Shown piece by piece: positions 7,026 to 14,594 of a stretch of 64,000 nucleotides of DNA. Source of the DNA: DASUPK01 sp036276255. Lineage in GTDB: Bacteria > Actinomycetota > Thermoleophilia > Solirubrobacterales > 70-9. The notes beneath the pieces were generated by a model that had not been told where the DNA came from, made no database searches, and saw only the letters and a list, made by a program, of their open reading frames with translations. The stretch spans positions 1 through 64,000 of the forward strand of contig DASUPK010000050.1 of NCBI GenBank assembly GCA_036276255.1, read 5' to 3'. Every line of letters begins with the position of its first letter. Position 1 is the first letter of the stretch. The position numbers and the translations under genes were made by a program.

Positions 7026-8030
7026 ATGGCGACGGCAACACACAGAGTGGTGGGAACACTTGCCGAGTCAGCGAACCTTTCCTATGTGCCCCAGGAACAC
7101 GAACCCGTACTGGCGACCGAGCTGGTCGACGTCCTCGACCCCAAGTCCGGCGAGACCTTCGTCGACTGCACCTTCGGCGGCGGCGGCCACGCCCGCCTGA
7201 TCTCTGAGCGCATCGCGCCCGAGGGCGAGCTGATCGCGGTGGATCGCGATCCCGCCTCGGAGGAGCGATGGAGCGAGTTCGCGGCGCACGCCCCGTCGCG
7301 CTCGCGCTTCCTGCGCGCCGACTTCGTCGCCGCGCTCGAGGGTCTGCGAGGAGAGGGCACCCGCCCGGACGGCATCGTCTTCGACCTGGGCATGTCCTCG
7401 ATGCAGATCGACGCCTGGGAGCGGGGCTTCTCCTACGCCTATGACGCCCCCCTCGACATGCGAATGGATCCGACCCAGAGCCTCTCGGCCATGACCGTCG
7501 TCAACGAGTGGCCGCAGGACCGCCTGGCGAACGTGATCCGCGAGCTGGGTGAGGAGCGCCGGGCCGGCTCGATCGCCAGAGAGATCACGAAGCGCCGCCC
7601 GATCGACACCACGGCCCAGCTGGTCTCGGCGATCAAGGCCGCGATCCCGCCGTCGGAGCGGTTCGGGCGGGGGCACCCAGCCAAGCGCACCTTCCAGGCG
7701 ATCCGGATCGCCGTCAACGGCGAACTCGACGCCCTCGACCACGCGCTGCCGCTCGCCTGGGCGATCCTGCCGACCGGCGGGCGTCTCGGCGCGATCTCCT
7801 TCCACTCGCTGGAGGACCGCCGCACCAAGCGCTTCCTCGCCGACCGGGCGCGGGGCTGCATCTGCCCGCCGGAGCTGCCCGTCTGCGTCTGCGGCCGCGA
7901 GCCGGAGGCCGAGCTGCTCACCAAGCGCGCGATCGCGCCGGGGCCCGAGGAGATCGAGCGCAACCCGCGCGCTTCCTCGGCCCATCTCCGCGCCGCGCTC
8001 AAGATCCGCGAGGCGGAGGACGCCGGCTGA
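7026..8030 (+). CDS. rsmH: RsmH, 16S rRNA (cytosine-1402-N4) methyltransferase
   Basis: 334 residues. It methylates the exocyclic N4 of C1402 in the 16S rRNA decoding centre using SAM. The SAM site is FVDCTFGGGGHARLI (about residues 40-54); further conserved blocks are DGIVFDLGMSSMQID, the substrate region KRTFQAIRIAVNGEL and the C-terminal GAISFHSLEDRRTKRFL. ATG at 7026 follows GGAGG at the right distance; the frame is open 57 bases further up inside mraZ, but that stretch is not conserved. The stop overlaps the next start (TGATG). Confidence 0.95.
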   Translation: MATATHRVVGTLAESANLSYVPQEHEPVLATELVDVLDPKSGETFVDCTFGGGGHARLISERIAPEGELIAVDRDPASEERWSEFAAHAPSRSRFLRADFVAALEGLRGEGTRPDGIVFDLGMSSMQIDAWERGFSYAYDAPLDMRMDPTQSLSAMTVVNEWPQDRLANVIRELGEERRAGSIAREITKRRPIDTTAQLVSAIKAAIPPSERFGRGHPAKRTFQAIRIAVNGELDALDHALPLAWAILPTGGRLGAISFHSLEDRRTKRFLADRARGCICPPELPVCVCGREPEAELLTKRAIAPGPEEIERNPRASSAHLRAALKIREAEDAG

Positions 8031-8776
8031 TGGCCGCCGCGGCTGCCGCACGAAAGGCTCACGCCCCGCGTCCGGCGCCCCGCACCAAGCCGCGCAGGGC
8101 GCGACGCGCGCCCGCGCCCCGCGCCCGTTCCCGCCAGGCTCCGGCCGCCCGCCTGGTGCGCCCGGCGGTGGCGGGCGCCGCGCTCTTCCCGCAGGCCGCG
8201 GTTCGAAGCGCCGGCGCGGTCCGGGACTTCTCCGACTCGACCCTGATCATGCGGCTGACGCGTGGCCGAGGCTGGATCGGCGTGCTGGGTGCCCTGCTCG
8301 TCGGCATCGTCGCCCTCAACGTGCTCAGCCTCAGCCTGACGGCGGGCTCCGGCCGCGCCTCCCTGCAGATCGACGAGCTCAAGACCGAGGTCTCCGCCCT
8401 GCATGCCCAGATCGACGAGCGGCTCTCCGCCGCGAGGGTTGAGGCGGAGGCCGCGCGGCTCGGCCTGGCCGTTCCCGACCCGAAGGCGATCACCTACCTG
8501 GACGCCAAGGACGGCGACGCCGCCCGTCTCGCCCATCTATTGGGCACCCAGAGCTTCCTGACGGCGCCGAGCCAGCCCTCGAGCTATCCGGCGCCGGGCA
8601 CCTCCTACGCGCCGGTGAGCACCAGCTCCACCCCTGCGCCGACGACCACGGTGGCCCCGACGACCACTCCCGCCCCGGCGGTGACGCCGTCCGGCACTTC
8701 GGGCAGCGGCAGCTCCAGCGGCAGCGGCTCGTCCTCCGGCTCATCCGGGGGCGCAACCGGAGGCGTGGGGCTCTAG
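8030..8776 (+). CDS. ftsL: FtsL-like septum protein with Ser/Gly/Thr-rich tail
   Basis: 248 residues in the position of ftsL between rsmH and ftsI. It has a very basic Ala/Pro/Arg N-terminus (1-70), one membrane helix (about 82-104; WIGVLGALLVGIVALNVLSL), a short coiled coil (about 110-140; LQIDELKTEVSALHAQIDE), the FtsL-like end ARLGLAVPDPKAITYL, then about 75 residues of Thr/Pro/Ala and finally a Ser/Gly stretch. FtsL proteins bridge FtsQ/FtsB with FtsW/FtsI. Identity rests on synteny and architecture, since the family is poorly conserved. Overlaps rsmH as TGATG. Confidence 0.7.
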   Translation: MAAAAAARKAHAPRPAPRTKPRRARRAPAPRARSRQAPAARLVRPAVAGAALFPQAAVRSAGAVRDFSDSTLIMRLTRGRGWIGVLGALLVGIVALNVLSLSLTAGSGRASLQIDELKTEVSALHAQIDERLSAARVEAEAARLGLAVPDPKAITYLDAKDGDAARLAHLLGTQSFLTAPSQPSSYPAPGTSYAPVSTSSTPAPTTTVAPTTTPAPAVTPSGTSGSGSSSGSGSSSGSSGGATGGVGL

Positions 8777-8788
8777 GAGCGCCTGGCC

Positions 8789-10447
8789 ATGCGGCTCATC
8801 GATCGCCGGCTGGGCCTGCTCTTCTGTGCGTTCTTCCTGATCTTCTCCTTCGCGCTCCTGCGCGCGTTCTGGCTGCAGGGGGTGAAGGGCGACACGCTTC
8901 GTGCCGAGGCCCACAGCCAGCAGGTCACCACGGTGACCATCCCCGGTGAGCGCGGCCGCGTGCTCGACCGCAACGGCAAGGTCCTGGCGGCCTCCGAGGA
9001 TGCCGCCGACGTGGTCGCCACGCCGTATCAGGTGGAGAACCCCGGCCGGACCGCGCTGCGCCTCCACGAGGTGCTCGGCGAGCCGACCTCGGATCTGCTG
9101 AATGCGCTGTCGGACCGCAGCTCGGGGTTCGCCTATCTGGCCCGGAAGGTCGATCCAAACGTCGCCGCCGAGGTGAAGCGGCTGGACATCACCGGCATCT
9201 CGACGGTGCCCACCAGCAAGCGGCTCTATCCGCAGGGCGAGCTCGCCTCGCAGGTGATCGGCGCGGTCGGGACCGACAACCAGGGTCTCACTGGCTTGGA
9301 GCACTCGGAGAACAGCGTGCTCGGAGGCGCCAACGGAGAGGAGGACATCGTTCACGATGCGGTCGGCCGGCCGCTTCGCATGGAGACCGTCAAGCCCGCC
9401 AGCGTGGGCGAGGACGTCCAGACGACGCTCGACGCCGCGATCCAGGACAAGACCGAGCAGGCGCTGAACGATGCGGTCAGCCACTACGGCGCCAAGGGCG
9501 GGACCGCGATCGTGATGAACCCGAACACGGGCGATGTCCTTGCAATGGCCAACACGCCGGGTTTCGATCCCTCGGATCTCTCCAATGCGACCTCGAATGA
9601 GCTCGAGAACCGCGCCACCGGCTTCACCTACGAGCCCGGCTCGACCTTCAAGGCGTTCACCGTCGCGTCTGCGCTCGAGGACCACGTGGTCACCCCGAGT
9701 TCCAGCTTCTATCTGCCCTCGGAGATCCACGTCTACGACCGGACGATCGGTGAGGCCGAGGCCCGGCCGCCGGAGACGCTGACCACGGCGCAGATCCTTG
9801 CCCAGTCCTCCAACGTCGGTGCCGTGACGATCGGCCTGAAGGAGGGCGCCGATCGCTTCTCGCAGTGGATCAACCGCTTCGGCTTCGGCCGGCCAACCGG
9901 CGTCGGCTACCCGGGAGAGGAGCGCGGGATCGTCCCGGCACTGCACGACTACTCCGGCTCCACCATGGGCAACCTGCCGATCGGCCAGGGCCTGTCGGTG
10001 ACCCCGATGCAGATCGCGACCGCCTACTCGGTGATCGCCGACGGGGGGATCCTGCGGCACCCGACCCTGATCAGCAGCGTCGGCGGCCAGCCGCTCGACC
10101 AGAACTCCGACCCGCATCGAGTGATCACCCCGCGGACCGCGGCCCAGCTCCGCCAAATGCTCGAGGGCGTCCTCGCCCCGGGCGGAACGGCGTCAGAGGT
10201 GAGCGTGCCCGGCTACACGCTGGCCGGCAAGACCGGTACCGCGCAGAAGGTCGAGAACGGCACCTACTCCGACAGCCGCTACGTCGCCTCCTTCGTCGGC
10301 TTCGCGCCCGCGAATCGGCCGAAGCTGCTGGTCGCGGTCGTCGTCGACGAGCCCCAGTCCGTCCACGTCGGCGGCCTGGTCGCGGCGCCGGTCTTCGGGC
10401 AGATCGCCGAGTTCGCGCTGCCCTATCTCGGCATCTCGCCGAATTAG
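8789..10447 (+). CDS. ftsI: FtsI/PBP3-type septal transpeptidase
   Basis: 552 residues: a short cytoplasmic start, one membrane helix (about 9-29), a PBP dimer domain (GERGRVLDRNGKVLAAS, about 52-68) and a transpeptidase domain. The active-site motifs are present: STFK (about residue 284), SSN (about 340) and KTG (about 481). It crosslinks peptidoglycan at the division septum, working with the FtsW polymerase. No PASTA domains follow the catalytic domain. TAGGAG lies 9 bases before the ATG. The 3' end overlaps by 4 bases the stop of a small reverse-strand gene. Confidence 0.93.
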   Translation: MRLIDRRLGLLFCAFFLIFSFALLRAFWLQGVKGDTLRAEAHSQQVTTVTIPGERGRVLDRNGKVLAASEDAADVVATPYQVENPGRTALRLHEVLGEPTSDLLNALSDRSSGFAYLARKVDPNVAAEVKRLDITGISTVPTSKRLYPQGELASQVIGAVGTDNQGLTGLEHSENSVLGGANGEEDIVHDAVGRPLRMETVKPASVGEDVQTTLDAAIQDKTEQALNDAVSHYGAKGGTAIVMNPNTGDVLAMANTPGFDPSDLSNATSNELENRATGFTYEPGSTFKAFTVASALEDHVVTPSSSFYLPSEIHVYDRTIGEAEARPPETLTTAQILAQSSNVGAVTIGLKEGADRFSQWINRFGFGRPTGVGYPGEERGIVPALHDYSGSTMGNLPIGQGLSVTPMQIATAYSVIADGGILRHPTLISSVGGQPLDQNSDPHRVITPRTAAQLRQMLEGVLAPGGTASEVSVPGYTLAGKTGTAQKVENGTYSDSRYVASFVGFAPANRPKLLVAVVVDEPQSVHVGGLVAAPVFGQIAEFALPYLGISPN

Positions 10448-10593
10448 CCGGACTTCTGTGAGATGCCCATCTCGGTCGATGGAAGCAGCGCCGAGATGTT
10501 CCCGAGCTTCACGCTGACGCTCTGGACAGGCGTGAGGGCCTCCTCGTAGTGGTCGTGCCAGTCGGTCTTGCCGTCGGCGTTGTTGTCGCGCAC
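10444..10593 (-). CDS. 49-aa protein with EF-hand-like loop, antisense in the dcw cluster
   Basis: A small gene nested between ftsI and murE on the opposite strand, GTG start at 10593, TAA at 10446-10444. The peptide opens RDNNADGKTDWHDH: D-x-N-x-D-G-x-x-D spacing resembles a calcium-binding EF-hand/dockerin loop. It continues with polar, well-mixed residues unlike the Arg/Ala/Pro shadows typical of this genome. About 44 of 49 codons end in G or C, matching real genes here. A reverse -10 box (TAGGAT) sits 7 bases before the GTG, giving a leaderless transcript. It ends on the ftsI stop (TTAG). No known family recognised; function unknown. Confidence 0.6.
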   Translation of the reverse strand: MRDNNADGKTDWHDHYEEALTPVQSVSVKLGNISALLPSTEMGISQKSG

Positions 10594-10600
10594 GGTGGAA

Positions 10601-10610
10601 ATCCTAGAAT
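10601..10610. promoter_or_regulatory. Bidirectional -10 region of murE and the antisense small gene
   Basis: ATCCTAGAAT reads TAGAAT forward (10605-10610, 9 bases before the murE ATG) and TAGGAT in reverse (10606-10601, 7 bases before the small gene GTG). Both transcripts would be nearly leaderless. Confidence 0.5.
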
Positions 10611-10619
10611 CGCGTCGGG

Positions 10620-12131
10620 ATGGAGCTTGGCGAGCTGCTGAGAGCTGCTGGCGTCGCCGCCGATCTGCGCGGCGATCCGTCCGCGGACGTCCGCGATCTC
10701 GCCTACGACAGCCGGCGGGTGGCCGAGGGAACGCTGTTCTTCTGCTTCCCGGGCGAGAAGACCGACGGCCACGACTTCGCTCCCGCCGCGGTCGAGGCCG
10801 GCGCCTCGGCGCTGGTCGTGGAGCGGCCGCTCGAGCTCGACGTGCCGCAGGCCCGGGTCGAGGACGCACGGGCCGCCATGGCGCCGGTCGCCGCGGCCTT
10901 CAACGGCGATCCGACCTCCGAGCTCACCGTCGCCGGGATCACGGGGACCAACGGCAAGACCACCACGGCCTTCCTGGTGCGGCACCTGCTCGAGTCCGCG
11001 GGGCGGCAGTGCGGGCTGCTCGGGACCGTCCGGCAGGTGGTCGGCGGCGAGGTCGAGGAGGTCGAGCGGACGACCCCCGAGGCGATCGACCTCCAGCGGA
11101 CCTTCGCGCGCATGCTCGAGGCGGGCGACGACGCCTGCGCGATGGAGGTGTCCTCGCACGCGCTGGTCCTGCACCGGGCCGACGCGATCGACTTCGCGGT
11201 CAAGGTCTTCACCAACCTGAGCCAGGACCATCTCGACTTCCACGCGGACATGGAGGACTACTTCGCCGCCAAGCGATTGCTCTTCTCCGGCGAGGGCGGG
11301 GCACCGCTGATCGAACTGGAGGGAGGCATCTCCGTCGTCAACCTCGACGACCCCTACGGACAGCGGCTCGCGGGCGAGCTCTCCACGGGCGACGGCGGAG
11401 ACTGCATCACCTTCTCGGCCGCGGGCGGCGCCGCCGACCTGAGCGCGCGCGGCGTCACCTTCGATCCAAGCGGGTCGCGCTTTCTCTGCATGTCGCCGGA
11501 TGGCCAGATCGAGGTGCAGACGCCTCTGCCGGGCGACTTCAACGTCTCGAACGCCCTTGCGGCGCTGGGCGTCGCGCACGCCCTCGGGCTGGACCTGCGA
11601 GAGGCAGCGGAGGCGCTGGCGTCCGCCGAGCAGGTCCCCGGCCGGTTCGAATCCATCGACGAGGGACAGCCGTTCGGCGTGATCGTCGACTACGCGCACA
11701 CGCCGGACTCCCTGGAGAACGTCCTCGGCGCGGCCCGGCGGCTCACCGGCGACCGGCTGATCTCGGTGTTCGGCTGCGGGGGCGATCGTGATCGCGAGAA
11801 GCGGCCTCTGATGGGAAGGGCCGGGGCGGAGCTCTCCGACATCGCGGTGGTGACCTCCGACAACCCGCGCTCGGAGGACCCGGGAGCGATCATCGAGCAG
11901 ATCCGCGAGGGGATCCCGGAGAGCCCGCCCGCCGAGGTGCTGGTCGACGCCGACCGGAGGGCGGCGATCGCCTCGGCGCTCGGCCGGGCCGAGCAGGGCG
12001 ACCTGGTCGTGATCGCCGGCAAGGGCCACGAGCAGGGTCAGGAGTTCGAGGACGGTCGGAAGATCCCGTTCGACGACCGCGAAGTCGCCCGCGACGAGCT
12101 CCGCAAGCTCAAGACAGGCTCCGCGACTTGA
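10620..12131 (+). CDS. murE: MurE, UDP-MurNAc-dipeptide:diaminopimelate ligase
   Basis: 503 residues. It adds the third amino acid of the peptidoglycan stem peptide with ATP hydrolysis in the cytoplasm. Domains: N-terminal UDP-binding domain (YDSRRVAEGTLFFCFPG, about 31-47), ATP-binding centre GITGTNGKTTTAFL (about 106-119) and C-terminal ligase domain. The motif DNPRSEDP (about 418-425) is the signature of enzymes adding diaminopimelate rather than lysine. There is no clear Shine-Dalgarno; a TAGAAT box 9 bases upstream points to a leaderless start. The stop overlaps murF (TTGA). Confidence 0.95.
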   Translation: MELGELLRAAGVAADLRGDPSADVRDLAYDSRRVAEGTLFFCFPGEKTDGHDFAPAAVEAGASALVVERPLELDVPQARVEDARAAMAPVAAAFNGDPTSELTVAGITGTNGKTTTAFLVRHLLESAGRQCGLLGTVRQVVGGEVEEVERTTPEAIDLQRTFARMLEAGDDACAMEVSSHALVLHRADAIDFAVKVFTNLSQDHLDFHADMEDYFAAKRLLFSGEGGAPLIELEGGISVVNLDDPYGQRLAGELSTGDGGDCITFSAAGGAADLSARGVTFDPSGSRFLCMSPDGQIEVQTPLPGDFNVSNALAALGVAHALGLDLREAAEALASAEQVPGRFESIDEGQPFGVIVDYAHTPDSLENVLGAARRLTGDRLISVFGCGGDRDREKRPLMGRAGAELSDIAVVTSDNPRSEDPGAIIEQIREGIPESPPAEVLVDADRRAAIASALGRAEQGDLVVIAGKGHEQGQEFEDGRKIPFDDREVARDELRKLKTGSAT

Positions 12132-13492
12132 TCACCCTCGACGGCGACCGTCTCGCCTCGATGGCGGGTGCCGAGGTGCTTGCCCGAGGCGACGAGGGCG
12201 GCCCGACCCGCGCGGTGATCGACTCCCGCGAGGTTCGCGAGGGCGACCTGTTCGTCGGGGTCCGCGGCGAGCGAGCGGACGGCGGTGAGTTCGGCGCCGC
12301 GGCGCTGCGCGATCGGGCCTGGGGAATCCTCGTCGGCTCCCAGTGGGGACGCGAGCTGGCCGCGCAGCGCCGCGCGGGCGCGGCTCTCGACGGGGCGGGA
12401 TGGATCCTCGGCTCGGCCGATCCCCTCGCGTCGGTTCAGTCGCTGGCACGGGGCTGGCGCACCGAGCTCGACGCGCTGGTCGTCGGGATCACGGGCTCGA
12501 CCGGCAAGACGTCGGTCAAGGACATCTGCCGGGCGCTGTTCCCAGCCGAGGTGCAGGCGAGCCCGGAGAACTACAACACCGAGATCGGGATGCCGCTCAC
12601 GGTTCTTGCCGCGCCCGAGGGGACCGAGGTGCTGGTGCTCGAGATGGGGATGCGGGGCCCGGGCCAGATCGCGGAGCTCTGCGCGATCGCGGCTCCGGAC
12701 GTCGGCGTGATCACGAACGTCGGGCCGGTCCACGTCGAGCTGCTCGGCTCGGTCGAGGCGATCGCGGCTGCGAAGGCGGAGATCATCGACGGGCTCCGGG
12801 AGGGCGGCACGGCGGTCGTCCCGGCGGAGCCGGGGCCGCTCGAACCGCACCTGGAGCGCGCCTCGAAGCTCCTTCGCTTCGGTGCCGGCGGCGACGTCGA
12901 GGCGACCTGGGTGCTCGCGGAGGCGGGGGAGACCGACGCGCTCGTGCGAACCCCGGAGGGCGAGCAGGCGTTCAAGCTGCCCTTCGTCGAGGCTCACAAC
13001 CTGGACAACGTGCTGGCGGCGATCGCGGCCGGGCTGGCGCTCGGATATCCGCTGGCTGAGATGGCGGATCGGGCGCCCGGGATAGTCTTCTCGCGCCTCC
13101 GTGGGGAGCTGGTGGAGCTTCCGGGGAACGCCATCCTGATCAACGACTCCTACAACGCCAACCCGATCTCGATGCGGGCGGCGCTGGACCACCTCGCCAC
13201 GTTCGACGCGGGGGGCCGGCGGCTCGCGGTGCTGGGCGAAATGCGGGAGCTCGGGCCCGAGGCGGCCGCCTATCACCGCGAGATCGGCCGGCATGCCCGG
13301 GAGCGCGGGGTGGAGCTGATCATCGGGGTCGGCGAGCTGGCCGAGGCCTATGAGCCCGATCGGCACGTCGCCGACGCCGAGGCCGCCGCCGACGCGCTCG
13401 CCGAGGCCCTCGGTCCCGGCGACGCCGTCCTCGTCAAGGGCTCGCGGGCGGTCGGCCTGGAGCGCATCGCCGAGAAGCTGCAGGAGACCTAG
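12128..13492 (+). CDS. murF: MurF, UDP-MurNAc-tripeptide:D-Ala-D-Ala ligase
   Basis: 454 residues with the Mur ligase three-domain plan: an N-terminal recognition domain (VIDSREVREGDLFVGVRG, about 32-49), an ATP-binding core GITGSTGKTSVKD (about 121-133) and a C-terminal domain with INDSYNANPISMRAAL (about 338-353). It adds D-alanyl-D-alanine to the UDP-MurNAc tripeptide, the last cytoplasmic step of the soluble precursor. TTG start overlapping the murE stop. A mini-ORF begins directly after its TAG. Confidence 0.95.
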   Translation: MITLDGDRLASMAGAEVLARGDEGGPTRAVIDSREVREGDLFVGVRGERADGGEFGAAALRDRAWGILVGSQWGRELAAQRRAGAALDGAGWILGSADPLASVQSLARGWRTELDALVVGITGSTGKTSVKDICRALFPAEVQASPENYNTEIGMPLTVLAAPEGTEVLVLEMGMRGPGQIAELCAIAAPDVGVITNVGPVHVELLGSVEAIAAAKAEIIDGLREGGTAVVPAEPGPLEPHLERASKLLRFGAGGDVEATWVLAEAGETDALVRTPEGEQAFKLPFVEAHNLDNVLAAIAAGLALGYPLAEMADRAPGIVFSRLRGELVELPGNAILINDSYNANPISMRAALDHLATFDAGGRRLAVLGEMRELGPEAAAYHREIGRHARERGVELIIGVGELAEAYEPDRHVADAEAAADALAEALGPGDAVLVKGSRAVGLERIAEKLQET

Positions 13493-13513
13493 ATGACCGA
13501 CTCGATCCTCTGA
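13493..13513 (+). other. Six-codon mini-ORF coupled to mraY
   Basis: ATG at 13493 (peptide M-T-D-S-I-L) with a good ribosome site (CAGGAGA, 13481-13487, spacer 5). Its TGA (13511-13513) overlaps the mraY ATG as TGATG, and mraY has no ribosome site of its own. Ribosomes probably load here and re-initiate on mraY. Confidence 0.4.
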
Positions 13514-14490
13514 TGCTCGGCGAGATCCTGATCGCAGCGATGGGCGCGATGCTGATCTGCATCTTCCTCGGCCCGAAGTTCATCGAGTATCTGCGGCTGC
13601 GCGAGTTCGGCCAGCAGATCCGCGAGGAGGGGCCGGAGGAGCACCACGAGAAGGCCGGCACGCCGACGATGGGTGGCCTCCTGATCTTCACGGCCGTCGC
13701 GATTCCGTACCTGGTCCTCTCGAACCGCGACACGCAGAGCCTCGCGGTCTTCGGCGTGGCGGTCGGCTGCGCGCTGATCGGCTTCGCGGACGACTACCTG
13801 AAGATCACCCGGCGCCGCTCCCTCGGGCTCTCCGCCCGATACAAGCTGGCTCTCCAGGCGGCTCTCGCGATCGGACTCTGGTACGTCGCGCGTCATTCGG
13901 TCGGCCTCGAGTCGAGCCTCGAGCTGCGCATCTCCCACGCCTCCCTCGACATCCCCGACTGGATCTATCCGATCGTGATCTTCCTGGTGATCGCGGGGTC
14001 GTCCAACGCGGTCAACCTCACCGACGGCCTCGATGGCCTGGCGGCGGGTTGCTGCGCGATCGTCCTGCTCGCCTACACCGCGATCACGTTCATCACCACC
14101 GGCCAGCACAGCCTCTCGCTGCTCTCCGCCTGCTTCGTCGGCGGCTGCATCGGCTTCCTCTGGTTCAATGCCTTCCCGGCCTCGATTTTCATGGGGGATA
14201 CCGGCTCGCTCGGGCTGGGTGGGGCGATCGGGGCGTTAGCCGTGATGACGCAGACCGAGATCCTGCTGATCACCACCGGCGGCATCTTCGTGATCGAGGC
14301 GCTCTCGGTTGCCCTGCAGGTCGCCGCCTTCAAGATGTTCCGCCGCCGCGTGCTCCTGATGGCCCCCATCCACCATCACTTCGAGCTGATGGCCTGGTCG
14401 GAGACCAAGATCATGCTGCGCTTCTGGATCATCGCCGCGGTCTGCGCCGGCATCGGCTTCACGCTGTACCAGCAGTCGATCGGGACGTAG
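13513..14490 (+). CDS. mraY: MraY, phospho-MurNAc-pentapeptide-transferase
   Basis: 325 residues, about ten membrane helices. It moves phospho-MurNAc-pentapeptide onto undecaprenyl phosphate to make lipid I at the inner face of the membrane. Conserved blocks: GTPTMGG (about 53-59), the Mg-binding FADDYLK (about 91-97), NLTDGLDGLAAG (about 169-180), MGDTGSLGLG (about 225-234) and HHHFE (about 285-289). The ATG overlaps a mini-ORF stop. Length and topology are normal for the family. Confidence 0.95.
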   Translation: MLGEILIAAMGAMLICIFLGPKFIEYLRLREFGQQIREEGPEEHHEKAGTPTMGGLLIFTAVAIPYLVLSNRDTQSLAVFGVAVGCALIGFADDYLKITRRRSLGLSARYKLALQAALAIGLWYVARHSVGLESSLELRISHASLDIPDWIYPIVIFLVIAGSSNAVNLTDGLDGLAAGCCAIVLLAYTAITFITTGQHSLSLLSACFVGGCIGFLWFNAFPASIFMGDTGSLGLGGAIGALAVMTQTEILLITTGGIFVIEALSVALQVAAFKMFRRRVLLMAPIHHHFELMAWSETKIMLRFWIIAAVCAGIGFTLYQQSIGT

Positions 14491-14514
14491 GCGCCACCAG
14501 GCCGCTGTGGCGCC
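14490..14514 (+). terminator. Perfect 8-bp stem-loop between mraY and murD
   Basis: GGCGCCAC (14490-14497) and GTGGCGCC (14507-14514) with a 9-base loop, starting at the last base of the mraY stop. No T-run follows; it could be a weak terminator, attenuator or RNA-stabilising hairpin inside the operon. Confidence 0.4.
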
Positions 14515-14582
14515 GATCTGATCGCGAAGCCGTCCTGCACGCACGCGCCAGGCACGCAGGGAGTGAGGGGCGGAGGTCGAAC

Positions 14583-14594
14583 ATGGTTATGTGA
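14583..14594 (+). other. Three-codon mini-ORF coupled to murD
   Basis: ATG at 14583 (M-V-M, then TGA at 14592-14594) with GGAGG at 14572-14576, spacer 6. The murD GTG (14591) is embedded in its end (ATGTGA) and is too far from that ribosome site (14 bases) to use it well. Confidence 0.35.

Noticed and set aside
8600..8760. DNA repeat in the ftsL-like gene
   Set aside because: The Thr/Pro and Ser/Gly codon runs give a repetitive look but encode a low-complexity protein tail; no separate repeat element.
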